DNA of 64,000 nt from Alphaproteobacteria bacterium (GTDB taxonomy: Bacteria; Pseudomonadota; Alphaproteobacteria; Rhizobiales; Rhizobiaceae), in NCBI GenBank assembly GCA_024742485.1, contig JANSYK010000004.1, positions 124,001 through 188,000 of the forward strand. Direction: 5' to 3'. Made by a program: the position numbers and the translations under genes. The notes below the pieces were generated by a model, which had not been told where the DNA came from, did not search any database, and saw only the letters and a program-made list of their open reading frames with translations. Within the stretch, counting starts at the first letter, position 1, and every line of letters begins with the position of its first letter. Shown here in pieces: positions 37,401 to 47,175 of this stretch.

Positions 37401-39873
37401 ACCACCCTTCGAGCCATCAGCACCAATCCATATCGAACCGATCAGTCCGGTCAACAGACCCGAGGACCTCACATTCGACAATGGCTATGGCGGTTTCGAC
37501 ATTTTCAATGGCGAATACGTCATTCATCTTTCGCCAAACCAGTCCACACCCGCGCCTTGGTGCAATGTGCTCGCCAATGATGCATTCGGCACGATTGTCA
37601 GTGAGGCCGGCCTGGGGTTCAGTTGGGCCGTCAATAGCGGTGAAAACCGACTGACCCCTTGGTCGAACGACCCGGTTGCCGATACGCCCGGCGAGGTGCT
37701 TTACCTGCGCGATGAGGCTACCGCCAAAAAATGGACGGTCACGCCGGCGCCGCTGGGCCGGGCCGAAACCTGCCTGGTACGCCATGGTCTGGGCTACACA
37801 AGCTGGGAACAGCACAGCCATGCGCTGGAGCAGGAGATGCTGGTCTGCGTTCCGCTGGACGAACCGATCAAGATCATTCGGCTTCGGCTGAAAAACCGGT
37901 CATCACTGGATCGCAGAATAACCGCGACCTACTACGCTGAATGGCTGCTCGGAAGCCTCGGCAGCAGCGCGAAACCACATATCTGCTGCATCTATGACAG
38001 CGCCAGTCAGGCGCTTCTGGCCAACAATGGCTGGAACCCCGAATTCGCTGCCCGCATCGCCTTTTCGACCGCCACCAAAGCACCTCACTCCGTATCGGGA
38101 GACCGCTTCGGATTTCTCGGCCACGGAGGAAGTGCCGATGATCCCGCCGCGCTCGGACGGTGGAGCCTGGACGGCAATTTCACCCCAGGCGGAGACGCCT
38201 GTGCCGCCTATCAGGTCCATCTTGATATTCCTGCCGGCGGAGATGCGGAGGTCTGTTTCATCCTCGGCCAGGGCTCGGATCATGAACAGGCCGAAACACT
38301 GATTGAACACTGGCGTAACCCCCAAAACATAGAGGCGGCGATAGCCGCATTGCATGATTGGTGGGAAAACAGGCTGCACACCGTTCAGGTCGCGACACCC
38401 GATCAGGCTTTCGATCTGATGATCAATCAGTGGCTGCCGCATCAGACATTGTCCTCGCGGATCATGGCCAGAGCCGGGTTCTATCAGGCCGGCGGTGCTT
38501 TTGGGTTTCGCGACCAGTTACAGGATGTGCTGTCACTGCTGCACAGCGAACCGACCCGCGTGCGAAACCATATTCTGGAAAGCGCCCGTCACCAATTCGA
38601 AGAGGGAGATGCGCTGCACTGGTGGCATCCGCCTTCGGGTCGCGGTGTCCGCACCCGGTGTTCCGATGACTATCTGTGGCTGCCCTTTGTCACAGCCTCC
38701 TATGTCGAGGCAACCGGCGACCGTTCGTTGCTGGACGTTGAGGTTCCCTTTCTGCGCGGCGCGGAATTGCAGCCGGATCAGGCTGACCACTATGCACAAT
38801 TCGACATCGGCGAAACGGCCAGCCTTTTCGAACATTGCGCAAGGGCACTCGACCGCATGGCTGTGACCGGAAGGCATGGTCTGCCGCTGATCGGGTCTGG
38901 CGACTGGAACGACGGAATGGATCGCGTCGGCATGCAAGGAAAGGGCGAAAGCGTTTGGCTCGCCTGGTTCCAGATCGAGGTGACCGGCAAATTCGCACCA
39001 TTCGCCGCAAAACGCGGCGAAAAGGGCAGAGCCAGCCGATGGCGCAGCCATGCCCGGAAACTGAAATCCGCGGTGGATAAAAGCGGCTGGGACGGTGAAT
39101 GGTTCGTTCGCGCCTATGATGACGATGGCGAACCCTGGGGTTCGCGGACGCTGGACGAGTGCCGGATCGACTCGATTGCCCAATCCTGGAGCGTTTTGTC
39201 GGGCGCGACAAATGAGGAGCGCGCCAGAACAGCAATGGCCTCCGCCGCCAGACATCTGATCGACGCCGACAACCGGTTGGTAAAACTGCTGGACCCTCCC
39301 TTTCACGATACGCCGCGCGACCCCGGCTACATAAAGGCCTATCCGCCCGGCATCCGCGAAAATGGCGGGCAATACACCCATGCTGCGACCTGGCTCGGTC
39401 TCGCATTTGCAAAATCTGGCGACGGCGATATGGCCTGGCGCATTTTTGACATGATCAATCCGATTGGCGCGACGGCGACGCAGCAGGATGCCGACCGCTA
39501 CGCCCGCGAACCATATGTGCTGGCCGGAGATGTGAGCTCACTCGCCTCCCGGCCGGGTTTCGGTGGCTGGTCCTGGTACACGGGCGCCGCGGGTTGGGCC
39601 TGGCAATTGGGTGTCGACGGTATTCTGGGACTGACGCCGGTGGCGGGCGCGGTCCGGCTCGACCCCTGCCTGCCGAAAAACTGGGGCCGGGCGGAGCTGA
39701 TGCTGACAAACACAAGAGGCACAATCCGAATTGTCATCGAAGACCCTGATCATGTCGGAAAGGGTGTGCTTTGGATCACCGCCGATGGCAGGAAACTGCG
39801 CGGGAACAAGGTGCGTTATCCCGGCCGCAACAAAACGCGCGAGGTACTGGTGCGGCTTGGGTCAGACGATTGA
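31438..39873 (+). CDS. ndvB: cyclic beta-1,2-glucan synthase NdvB/ChvB type
   Basis: The 2811-residue product has the full family length. Order: N-terminal segment (1-320), first membrane block (about 320-375), GT84 glycosyltransferase with D530-A-D532 and RLHRWLRGDWQ, second membrane block (about 710-900), glycoamylase-like region, carbohydrate-binding folds, and a C-terminal GH94 phosphorylase domain with GSGDWNDGM (about 2485). It makes and sizes cyclic beta-1,2-glucans from UDP-glucose for the periplasm. It starts inside the Usp stop codon, and no ndvA export gene is nearby. Its link to a hypoxia-type promoter is unusual for a gene normally tied to osmotic adaptation. Confidence 0.95.
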   Translation: MKSDVHSEAQDGFGDRARGLAGSLITRSDLQPALDIYSKANRLAEWLDKVRRYCRQPKSSDARAADWLLDNDYQVLRAIRQIRDGFPRQFFERLTVVEAEAGEQSPRIFLLAHALSDGNNGPISLQNLTRYIESFQEVEELSTAELWALPSMLRLANLELLATAFHRLDHDLTPPFRPSRAQSIGDPTDIIARAIVNLAAVHSITWADFVDQTSLVEAALKSDPAGIYAHMNFRTRDSYRKSVERIAEDSDGSETEVARLAVRLSQLQKGGSPQDHVGYWLIGQGLPQLEDSAVCPISFGESLNRFFKPFRPAGYAAILSFFVLVALAVPAYHLASHSAPLWAWMAGLVLSFLPATVLSITAVHWLIPRLISPHELPAIDMTKGIPDDCLTAVVVPVIISDPSEVDPITRLLETRYLANSDPNLFFVLLSDFSDAHQEHLPGDTAIEDALVSRIQALNQRHDRDGGDRFFLLHRPRLFNKSEGRWMGWERKRGKLEQFNRLVQGASDDFFSVSVGHQQNLRRVRFVITLDADTMLPPGTAAQLIGTLAHPLNSARIDEATGRVVSGFTILQPRMEILPSVGSETPFSHLCSGDTAIDIYTHAVSDVYQDLFGTGVFVGKGIYEVAPLQRCLDNKVPENAILSHDLFEGLFCRTALATNIVLYESFPSNYPEYAMRLHRWLRGDWQLIPWIAGRVPGADGTLIKNPFSGLDRWKIIDNLRRSLIAPSILLFLISGWIVLPGNAWLWTLLAVAAPGSYLVGDFVAGLPRHIRRGFTGGLLHRMKERGGRWFLAITFLVSDALVSLDAILRTLWRLFVSRRLLLQWRSAAQTTVMVSSRNSRLSLWRFMWPSPAFSLGLAVFLALFDTLALLPASPLLILWFVAPEIAHWTGRPRSIRKERPDATQSGFLRRVARRTWHYFEAFTGPEDNWLPPDNIQESPNTVIAHRTSPTNIGMYLVSALAARDFGFIGTQEFVSRARHVMESLSRMETYRGHILNWYDTRNLEPLEPRYVSTVDSGNLALCLIAIKQGCRELASTPAVDHAIWDGLDCAYDMLSHATRNLSAWEHGAAEKFDRDFRAHMEEVGRNGEKWHAVLTRLTAEFWPDFERWIGRMMETSERPAPDDLRDLHIWLERFDHHLKVMRRDLDILCPWYEALESPPAGQEPLAGELMDCLNALQMSDCRDRDKARCLSVIESALHSGQTGEKARTWLECLRQRVEQGIARQVALRADLLDVAEIAEDAAFGMDFTFLYDHDVRLFHIGYDLSSGQMDSNHYDLLATEARLASFFAIAKQDVPIEHWYYLGRPITRLQGRPSVLSWNGSMFEYLMPPLFLPGKRDTLLGESGSTAVEYQRRYAKRRGVPWGISESAFIVTDADGNYQYRAFGAPGLGIRRGLTDDLVIAPYASALALCVWPNAAVRNLQHLQRLGALRSFGFIDALDYTPDRIPPEPGFALVKTHMAHHQGMTIAAISNLLDNDRIIDRVLSEPRLKPVEYLLQEKIPWSLPTEPGRINEEWDTGDAATNLPHLSPWIPTAIAFMTQTHLIGNGRMSMAISEGGSGGLTWNRIALTRWFPDPTREQDGSWIYIRDVNSQKLWSIGRQPTGDASADESVVFHQHMVEMLRRENGITSRLEATIAPGDDVEIRNIRVTNEEPVDRTIEFITYAEVALAHPQDDERHPAFSKLFVGSVHLPEESGILFERRPRRPELRYPVLLHKLETDDPAIMVTGFETDRARFIGRNGNMRSPQGLKDGLSATTGWTLDPIMSLQIQVRLKPMETKSFSILSIAAASRAAVLEIAHRYRISNVDWAFRDAAREMAREVNRLELDPQILPDLQALSSLILHPHPALRIAAETVDTNTHGQPDLWRFGISGDLPIVLIRMGDEDETALLDLLVRAQQLWRRSGLQVDILALRIGPEGYEEPVRDRILSILRDAHAYGFLGRSGGVHILSASHMDTQSRRAVEAAAVVVLQEGDGSLGQALDRILDRRKPTPPFEPSAPIHIEPISPVNRPEDLTFDNGYGGFDIFNGEYVIHLSPNQSTPAPWCNVLANDAFGTIVSEAGLGFSWAVNSGENRLTPWSNDPVADTPGEVLYLRDEATAKKWTVTPAPLGRAETCLVRHGLGYTSWEQHSHALEQEMLVCVPLDEPIKIIRLRLKNRSSLDRRITATYYAEWLLGSLGSSAKPHICCIYDSASQALLANNGWNPEFAARIAFSTATKAPHSVSGDRFGFLGHGGSADDPAALGRWSLDGNFTPGGDACAAYQVHLDIPAGGDAEVCFILGQGSDHEQAETLIEHWRNPQNIEAAIAALHDWWENRLHTVQVATPDQAFDLMINQWLPHQTLSSRIMARAGFYQAGGAFGFRDQLQDVLSLLHSEPTRVRNHILESARHQFEEGDALHWWHPPSGRGVRTRCSDDYLWLPFVTASYVEATGDRSLLDVEVPFLRGAELQPDQADHYAQFDIGETASLFEHCARALDRMAVTGRHGLPLIGSGDWNDGMDRVGMQGKGESVWLAWFQIEVTGKFAPFAAKRGEKGRASRWRSHARKLKSAVDKSGWDGEWFVRAYDDDGEPWGSRTLDECRIDSIAQSWSVLSGATNEERARTAMASAARHLIDADNRLVKLLDPPFHDTPRDPGYIKAYPPGIRENGGQYTHAATWLGLAFAKSGDGDMAWRIFDMINPIGATATQQDADRYAREPYVLAGDVSSLASRPGFGGWSWYTGAAGWAWQLGVDGILGLTPVAGAVRLDPCLPKNWGRAELMLTNTRGTIRIVIEDPDHVGKGVLWITADGRKLRGNKVRYPGRNKTREVLVRLGSDD

Positions 39874-39990
39874 TGCAGGCCAAAACCACACCAATCAAAT
39901 CGTGGTACTATTTTCACACAATTGGATTCTGATGCACGATTGGCAAAATCCGATGTCCCGGATATGACCAAAAACCGTTGGAGCTTGAGA

Positions 39991-41445
39991 ATGGCCAAGG
40001 GTGCCATGAGTCCGGACAGCACGGAGCATGCCTTGCTGCCCGATTTACAGCTTATCTCCCGCAACGATACGACCGGTGTTTCCAGTCACCACGTTGCGCA
40101 AGCGCTGGAACAAAACAAACGGGTGGGCCTGACATTGGCCGTGCGTGCCAGGTGGGTCGCACTGACAGTAACCGCCCTGCTTCTGGTGATGACAACGCCC
40201 ACCTGGGACGTTCTCTACTACCATGCGATCCTGATCGGACTGGCGGTCATCGGCTGGTTGCAACTGCGTATCGGCAAAGTCGGTCGGTCGCGGTGGGAAC
40301 TGGCGCTGATCTTTCTGGACATTTCACTGATGGTGTTCGGCATGTTGCTACCGAACCCGTTCCTCGACAGCGACTGGCCAAATGCAACGCAGTACAAGAT
40401 GGAGAACTTCAAATATTTCTACATCTTTCTGGCGGCAACGACACTTGGTTATTCCTGGCGGACAGTCATTTTTTACGGCGTGTGGACCGCCGCTCTATGG
40501 CTGTTCGGCATGGTAATGATCCTGTTGTTGGGCAGCACGAACGGTGCGCTGACCGAGCGGCTTCGACAGGCCGTTCAGGGTGATACGCGTCTCCTGGATT
40601 TGATTGATCCCAATCTTGTCGATGTGTTCGGCCGCATTGAAGAAGTGTCCGTCCTGTTGATCACGGCTGGAATTCTGGCGGTCAATTCCTTTCGGATGAA
40701 CCAGATGGTGCTCCGGCAAGCCGGCATAGCGCGTGAGCGTTCGAACCTTGCCCGCTATTTCCCCCCGAATATCGTTGATCGCCTGGCCGAGCGGGATCAA
40801 CCTTTGGGTGATGTCCGGGCACAGGATGTCGCTGTGATGTTTGCCGATGTGGTCGGCTTCACGCGGTTGGCCGAGCGCGACTCACCGGAGGCTGTGGTCG
40901 CCCTCCTGCGCGATTTTCACCGATTGATCGAAGAAGCCGTGTTCGAGCAAGGGGGCACGCTCGACAAGTATCTCGGAGACGGCGCCATGGTGACTTTCGG
41001 CACGCCGGAAACGGGCGACCGCGATGCCGGCGATGCCCTGCAATGTGCCGAAACGATCATCAATCGGATGGCCGCGTGGAACGCTGCACGGCAGCGGCGG
41101 GGCGAGCCAATCGTCAATGTGTCGCTCGGTCTTCACTACGGTCCCGCCATTCTGGGAGATATCGGCACCGAACGGAGAATGGAATTCGCAACGCTCGGCG
41201 ATACCGTGAATGTCGCCAGCCGACTGGAAGAATTGACGCGGCACTTCGGCACGAATTGCGTCCTGAGCGGCCAGTTGGTCGACGCAGCATTCCGTGAGGC
41301 CGGAAAGACGCATCCCCTGTTGAGGAATTACCGTCAGGAAGACAGGATGCACAATCTTCGCGGCAGGGATGTTGGCATCAAAGTGTGGGTCCGCAATGCG
41401 CCGGATGAGGGCAATTCAGCCACTGGCGGCATCAGCAAGACCTGA
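39991..41445 (+). CDS. membrane class III adenylate/guanylate cyclase
   Basis: The product (484 residues) has six membrane segments (about 45-230) and a C-terminal class III catalytic domain. Metal aspartates are D286 (FADVVGFT) and D330 (YLGDGAMVTFG); the transition-state Asn/Arg lie in GDTVNVASRLEE. The layout resembles six-helix cyclases such as mycobacterial Rv1625c. The Lys/Asp pair that selects ATP cannot be read with certainty. ATG 39991 has TGGAG about 8 bases upstream; ATG 39964 and 40006 are alternatives. It follows ndvB by 117 bp. Confidence 0.88.
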   Translation: MAKGAMSPDSTEHALLPDLQLISRNDTTGVSSHHVAQALEQNKRVGLTLAVRARWVALTVTALLLVMTTPTWDVLYYHAILIGLAVIGWLQLRIGKVGRSRWELALIFLDISLMVFGMLLPNPFLDSDWPNATQYKMENFKYFYIFLAATTLGYSWRTVIFYGVWTAALWLFGMVMILLLGSTNGALTERLRQAVQGDTRLLDLIDPNLVDVFGRIEEVSVLLITAGILAVNSFRMNQMVLRQAGIARERSNLARYFPPNIVDRLAERDQPLGDVRAQDVAVMFADVVGFTRLAERDSPEAVVALLRDFHRLIEEAVFEQGGTLDKYLGDGAMVTFGTPETGDRDAGDALQCAETIINRMAAWNAARQRRGEPIVNVSLGLHYGPAILGDIGTERRMEFATLGDTVNVASRLEELTRHFGTNCVLSGQLVDAAFREAGKTHPLLRNYRQEDRMHNLRGRDVGIKVWVRNAPDEGNSATGGISKT

Positions 41446-41472
41446 ATGCATCACGGAGACCGGCGTCGCGCC

Positions 41473-42168
41473 TCACACTCTCTTGCTGCTGGCCTCGATC
41501 CACGCACAGGCGTCGTCCCATGCAGCCGCCCTCCACGATTGAAAGACCGGCAGCCACACAAACCTCAGGGCTCTGATGCCGATTGCATAAAGTCGCAGGA
41601 CCAGGCGCCGCCACCCCCGCTGCCGGCGGCGGTGAAGAGCAATATACTCAAGAGCCGCCCGCCGGAAGGCGGCATCAGTGTCCGGGCTGACGACGGTGTT
41701 CCTGTAGCAGGTCAGATCCGGGCACGTTCCGAATTGGTGTTGAAAATCGTCGTATGCCCGGCGGACGGCCAGTGCCAAATCGTGACGCGTGTGCGCCCTG
41801 GCAGCCAGCGATATCAAGATCAGGTGGGCGGAAATCGGATGGGTGTATGTCTGCCTTTCGGCAAGGCCGAAATAAGGTTGCCAGTGGTGCGGCAGGGTGC
41901 CGGTTTGGTCCACCACATCCGACGCTTCCCGGTACAGATCGTAGAACCGCATGATCACCAGATAGGCAAACTCCGGTTGTGAATGATCCGCAAGAAAGCT
42001 CAGCCATGCCCGGGTTGTGCTCCAATACAGCCCGGCAAACAGGGAGTGAATGCGCTGGCCCGGCTCATCCGCCATCGCTTCGAACCTCTGGCGGTCACCG
42101 TCGATTTTCTCCAGAACCGACAGCGCCCTGATCCGTAGGGTTTCCTTGGCGTCTCCACACTGATGCAT
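41473..42168 (-). CDS. hypothetical protein (possibly DUF5995-like)
   Basis: The 231-residue product is rich in Arg, Trp and His, mostly helical and without a signal peptide or membrane segment. Visible stretches are EFAYLVIMRFYDLYREA, THPISAHLILISLAARAHTRHDLALAVRRAYDDFQ and a basic tail. The HPISAHL...HDLA layout recalls DUF5995, but I am not sure of this. It is convergent with the cyclase gene (27 bp) and divergent from the glycerate kinase gene. No function is proposed. Confidence 0.6.
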   Translation of the reverse strand: MHQCGDAKETLRIRALSVLEKIDGDRQRFEAMADEPGQRIHSLFAGLYWSTTRAWLSFLADHSQPEFAYLVIMRFYDLYREASDVVDQTGTLPHHWQPYFGLAERQTYTHPISAHLILISLAARAHTRHDLALAVRRAYDDFQHQFGTCPDLTCYRNTVVSPDTDAAFRRAALEYIALHRRRQRGWRRLVLRLYAIGIRALRFVWLPVFQSWRAAAWDDACAWIEASSKRV

Positions 42169-42319
42169 TTGGTTATTCTAATGAATTCACGGCCCAAATG
42201 GAATCATCCGGCCCGACTGTCCCTTGACCCGGATTTGCATTTTGGCGCAAAAGACACACCATCTGCTGAACATCGGTCGTGGTGCGTCATGCGCCGTTTT
42301 TGTCTTTGCCGGAGAAACC

Positions 42320-43579
42320 ATGAAATCCGAAGACGCATTGCTGGAATCGCTGTTTCATGCCGCTGTGGCGGCCGCGCAGCCGGAGAAAACCATAGGCCGG
42401 TACCTGCCTGAAAAACCGAAAGGGCGCACGGTTGTTGTCGGCGCCGGGAAAGGTTCGGCACAGCTCGCCAGGGCGCTGGAGGATCAATGGGACGGACCTC
42501 TCAGCGGCACCGTTGTTACCCGCTACGGATATGCCTGTGACTGCAAGCACATCACCGTTCTGGAAGCGTCCCACCCCGTGCCCGACGAGGCAGGCATGAA
42601 GGGCGCCGAAAAACTGTTCGAGACCGTCAACGGTCTGTCGGAGGACGATCTTGTCATTGCCCTGATCTGCGGCGGCGGCTCATCTTTGTTGCCCGCGCCA
42701 CCGCCCGGCGTCACCCTTGCCGACGAGAAGGCGCTGAACGAAGCCCTTCTTGGGTCGGGAGCCCCGATCGACGAAATGAATTGCATCCGCAAACACGTGT
42801 CGATGATAAAGGGCGGACGGCTGGCGCTGGCCGCCCATCCGGCCCGGGTCGTGTCGCTGATCGTATCAGATATTCCAGGCGATGTGGCTGCCCATGTCGC
42901 GTCCGGCCCGACGGTCGCCAGTCACAACACACTTGAACACGCACGCGCATTGGTGCGCCGCTACGCCCTCGCCCTGCCGGCATCGATACACACCCATCTG
43001 ATGAGCGATGCGGTAACCGCGCCCTCACCTGAGGATCCGCGTTTTGCCGGTCATGAGGTTCACATCATCGCCTCCGCGCAGATCTCGCTGGAGGCCGCTG
43101 CCTGGGAAGCCCGAAACCGGGGTTTCGAAGCCGTGATCCTGTCGGATGCAATTGAAGGCGAAGCGCGCGAGATTGCCCATATGCACGCGGCCATGGCCCG
43201 GCAAATCTCGCTCCGGGGCCAACCCTTTGCAACGCCGGTCATCCTGCTGTCCGGAGGAGAAACCACCGTCACCTTGCGCCACAACGGGCGCGGCGGGCGA
43301 AACACCGAGTTTCTGCTCTCGCTGGCGCTCGATATGGACGGCATGCCGGGTATCCATGCATTGGCTGCCGATACGGACGGCATTGACGGTTCCGAAGACA
43401 ATGCCGGGGCATTTGCCGATGGTCACACGGCAACCGCCATTCGTGAGGCCGGTGCAGACCCGGCAGAACTGCTCGCAAAAAACGATGCGTGGGGTGCGTT
43501 CGATCTGGCCGGAACGCTGTTTGTCCCGGGGCCGACCGGCACCAATGTCAATGATTTCCGGGCGATTCTCATTCGCTGA
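42320..43579 (+). CDS. ttuD: glycerate 2-kinase, MOFRL (TtuD) type
   Basis: The 419-residue product matches the class II glycerate kinase family (once called hydroxypyruvate reductase): VVVGAGKGSAQLARALE, ASHPVPDEAG, LICGGGSSLLPAPPPGVTLADEKALNEALLGSGAPIDEMNCIRKHVSMIKGG, and the C-terminal MOFRL domain GGETTVTLRHNGRGGRNTEF...ADTDGIDGSEDNAGAFAD. It phosphorylates D-glycerate to 2-phosphoglycerate with ATP. ATG 42320 follows CGGAGAAACC. An upstream in-frame extension has no homology. It stands as a single gene. Confidence 0.93.
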   Translation: MKSEDALLESLFHAAVAAAQPEKTIGRYLPEKPKGRTVVVGAGKGSAQLARALEDQWDGPLSGTVVTRYGYACDCKHITVLEASHPVPDEAGMKGAEKLFETVNGLSEDDLVIALICGGGSSLLPAPPPGVTLADEKALNEALLGSGAPIDEMNCIRKHVSMIKGGRLALAAHPARVVSLIVSDIPGDVAAHVASGPTVASHNTLEHARALVRRYALALPASIHTHLMSDAVTAPSPEDPRFAGHEVHIIASAQISLEAAAWEARNRGFEAVILSDAIEGEAREIAHMHAAMARQISLRGQPFATPVILLSGGETTVTLRHNGRGGRNTEFLLSLALDMDGMPGIHALAADTDGIDGSEDNAGAFADGHTATAIREAGADPAELLAKNDAWGAFDLAGTLFVPGPTGTNVNDFRAILIR

Positions 43580-43626
43580 CGGGCGACTGGTCCAACGTGG
43601 CGACAAACACAACTGATTTCGCCAAA

Positions 43627-43665
43627 GCATTCAGGATTTGCCACACCCGTTATAACCGGAATTGT

Positions 43666-43669
<4 letters not shown>
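43627..43669 (-). repeat. dispersed intergenic repeat, copy g (left half, MITE inserted at its end)
   Basis: Read on the minus strand it runs CTAGACAATTCCGG, then a TATAACGGGTGTGGCAAATC segment and CTGAATGC, matching the first 45 bases of the family. Its left-end CTAG (43666-43669) is the left flank of the MITE-like element. Confidence 0.55.
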
Positions 43670-45124
<1,455 letters not shown>

Positions 45125-46180
45125 CTACTCACCCATTTCTTCGATGCTGACTGTCAGATCCTGCGCCAATCGAAGCGCAGATCCCGTGGCAATGGTCATT
45201 TGCGGCAGCACCATCCATTCCAGTGTCCAGGCAGAGCCCGATCGCTCATTTTCATGCACCAGTGCCTGGTGCATGCCGGAGATCAAAGTGGCGTTGAACC
45301 GGGCAATGGCCACCAGCGTTTCCGCGGCAATCGGGTTCTGCTTGTGCGGCATGGCGGATGAACCGCCACCGCCCGTCAGCCGCACCATGCCGGTGTCGTT
45401 TTGTGCCATCAGCGCAATATCCTGCCCGACCTTGCCGAGCGCGCCGGTGATCCGCGAGAGCCAATCGGCGTACTCGGCAAGCGGTGCGCGGTCCGTGTGC
45501 CAGCACCCCCCATCGGCAAGTTCAAGTGCGTCGGCAAGGGCGGCGGATATGTCAGGGCCCTTGTCTCCCAGTTGATGCAATGTGCCGACCGGACCACCGA
45601 ATTGCAGCCGCAACACCCGTCTCCGCAGTTCCGGCAGCGCGCCAAGGACAGATTGAACCGGTCCGCGCCAGGCCGCGATCCTGTCTGCACAACGGATCGG
45701 CAGCGCCTGCTGCATCCGTGTCTGACCCATCAGTGCATGGTTGCCGAAACGGTCGTCAAGCTGCTCAAAGGCTGTGACCAGATGGCCGAGACGCTTCTCC
45801 AATTCGTCCAAAACCGATTTCAGCCGCAACACAAGTGCGGTGTCGATGACGTCCTGACTGGTCGCACCGAAATGAACATCGGCGGCATGCGCCTTCCCGG
45901 TTGCTGCACGCAATTGCCGGATGAATTCCGGCACACACAAACCATCCCGGCGCGTCGCCTGGCGCAGGGCGTCAAGGTCCGGCCGGAAAGATCGGGTCGC
46001 AAGGTGAAGCGCTTGACCGGTGCCGGCCGACACGACCCCGAACCGCTCTTCAACGTCGGCGAGCGCAATCTCGAAACGCAGCATGGCGTCGATTTCGGCC
46101 TCGATCTGAAAGTGGGCGGCGAGTTCATCGTCGCCCAGCAATGCGCCCAACAGGGGGTGGTCAAAGACCGACGCGCTCAT
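45125..46180 (-). CDS. pcaB: 3-carboxy-cis,cis-muconate cycloisomerase
   Basis: The 351-residue product is a fumarase/aspartase-superfamily lyase: FGATSQDVIDTAL, GQTRMQQALPI and the signature GGGGSSAMPHKQNP. It converts 3-carboxy-cis,cis-muconate to 4-carboxymuconolactone in the protocatechuate branch of the beta-ketoadipate pathway. It is shorter than enterobacterial-type superfamily members, in line with alphaproteobacterial PcaB. ATG 46180 overlaps the pcaD stop (ATGA). Confidence 0.93.
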   Translation of the reverse strand: MSASVFDHPLLGALLGDDELAAHFQIEAEIDAMLRFEIALADVEERFGVVSAGTGQALHLATRSFRPDLDALRQATRRDGLCVPEFIRQLRAATGKAHAADVHFGATSQDVIDTALVLRLKSVLDELEKRLGHLVTAFEQLDDRFGNHALMGQTRMQQALPIRCADRIAAWRGPVQSVLGALPELRRRVLRLQFGGPVGTLHQLGDKGPDISAALADALELADGGCWHTDRAPLAEYADWLSRITGALGKVGQDIALMAQNDTGMVRLTGGGGSSAMPHKQNPIAAETLVAIARFNATLISGMHQALVHENERSGSAWTLEWMVLPQMTIATGSALRLAQDLTVSIEEMGE

Positions 46181-47004
46181 TGCGCCAGCAAATCCGTAAA
46201 GGCGCGAATGGCATCGGTCAGCACCACCGGCTGCTCGATGCAGGGCAGATGTCCCGCATTGGGGATCGGTTGATAGCGGGCGCCGGGAATAATCTTGGCA
46301 AGTTCCCCGACAAGCTCCGGCGGCGTGGATCCGTCCTCTTCTCCGACGACGCACAAGGTCGGGACCCGTATCGCTGCAGCCTGTTGCGTGAAGTCGGTGT
46401 CCCGGATCGCTGCAGCCGTACCCACATAGCCGGCCGCCGGTGTGCGGCAAAGCATGTTGCGGTAGCCGGCCAAATCATCGGGCTTCTCGGTTCTGAAACT
46501 CTTTGTGAACCAGCGTTCCAGAATGGTGTCTGAAATGCTTTCAATGCCATCGCGTTCAATCGCTTCGATGCGGCTGTTCCACAGTTCCGCGGTGCCGATC
46601 TTGTGCCCGGTGTCGCACAGGATCATGGCGCGGACGAGATCCGGCCGCTTGGCATAGAGTCCCTGCGCGATCAGTCCGCCAACGGAAAGTCCGCAGACAA
46701 TTGCGCCATCAATCTTGAGCATGCCGAGCAGTGCTTCCAGATCGGCAACATGGTCATCCATGGTGTAGGGCGCATTGCCGATGTCGGAAAGACCGTGCCC
46801 GCGCTTGTCATAGGTCACGATGGCAAAGTCTCCGGCGAGCCGGACAATGACATCGCGCCAGATTCTGAAATCGGATCCCAGCGAATTGGCAAAGACGATA
46901 ACCGGCTTTCCTGCTGGTGCGCCGATCAACTGATAATGAAGTGTCACGCCATTCAAATGGGCAAATTGCAACGCCGTTCTCCCCGGATAGGCCTCGCCCG
47001 GCAT
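46177..47004 (-). CDS. pcaD: 3-oxoadipate enol-lactonase
   Basis: The 275-residue alpha/beta hydrolase has the nucleophile elbow GLSVGG, oxyanion region FANSLGSDFRIW, YDKRGHGLS and a catalytic histidine in PNAGHLPCIEQP. It hydrolyses 3-oxoadipate enol-lactone to 3-oxoadipate. It is the first gene of the pcaD-pcaB-pobA operon; the pcaC, pcaH and pcaG genes that usually lie between them are absent here. The 171-bp upstream gap is AT-rich and probably holds the promoter. Confidence 0.93.
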   Translation of the reverse strand: MPGEAYPGRTALQFAHLNGVTLHYQLIGAPAGKPVIVFANSLGSDFRIWRDVIVRLAGDFAIVTYDKRGHGLSDIGNAPYTMDDHVADLEALLGMLKIDGAIVCGLSVGGLIAQGLYAKRPDLVRAMILCDTGHKIGTAELWNSRIEAIERDGIESISDTILERWFTKSFRTEKPDDLAGYRNMLCRTPAAGYVGTAAAIRDTDFTQQAAAIRVPTLCVVGEEDGSTPPELVGELAKIIPGARYQPIPNAGHLPCIEQPVVLTDAIRAFTDLLAQ

Positions 47005-47175
47005 GAATTGGATTTGATGTATGCATCCGTCCCGGCGATCGGGATGATGAAAGCAAATTGATCGCTGCGGGTAAAATCAAAAAAGCCAGTTTATTGATAG
47101 CAAAACCGGCATGCTTTAGCTGAAAACAGCCCTATCGCATTACAAAAATGCATGTATATCTTGAATTGATTCCGG

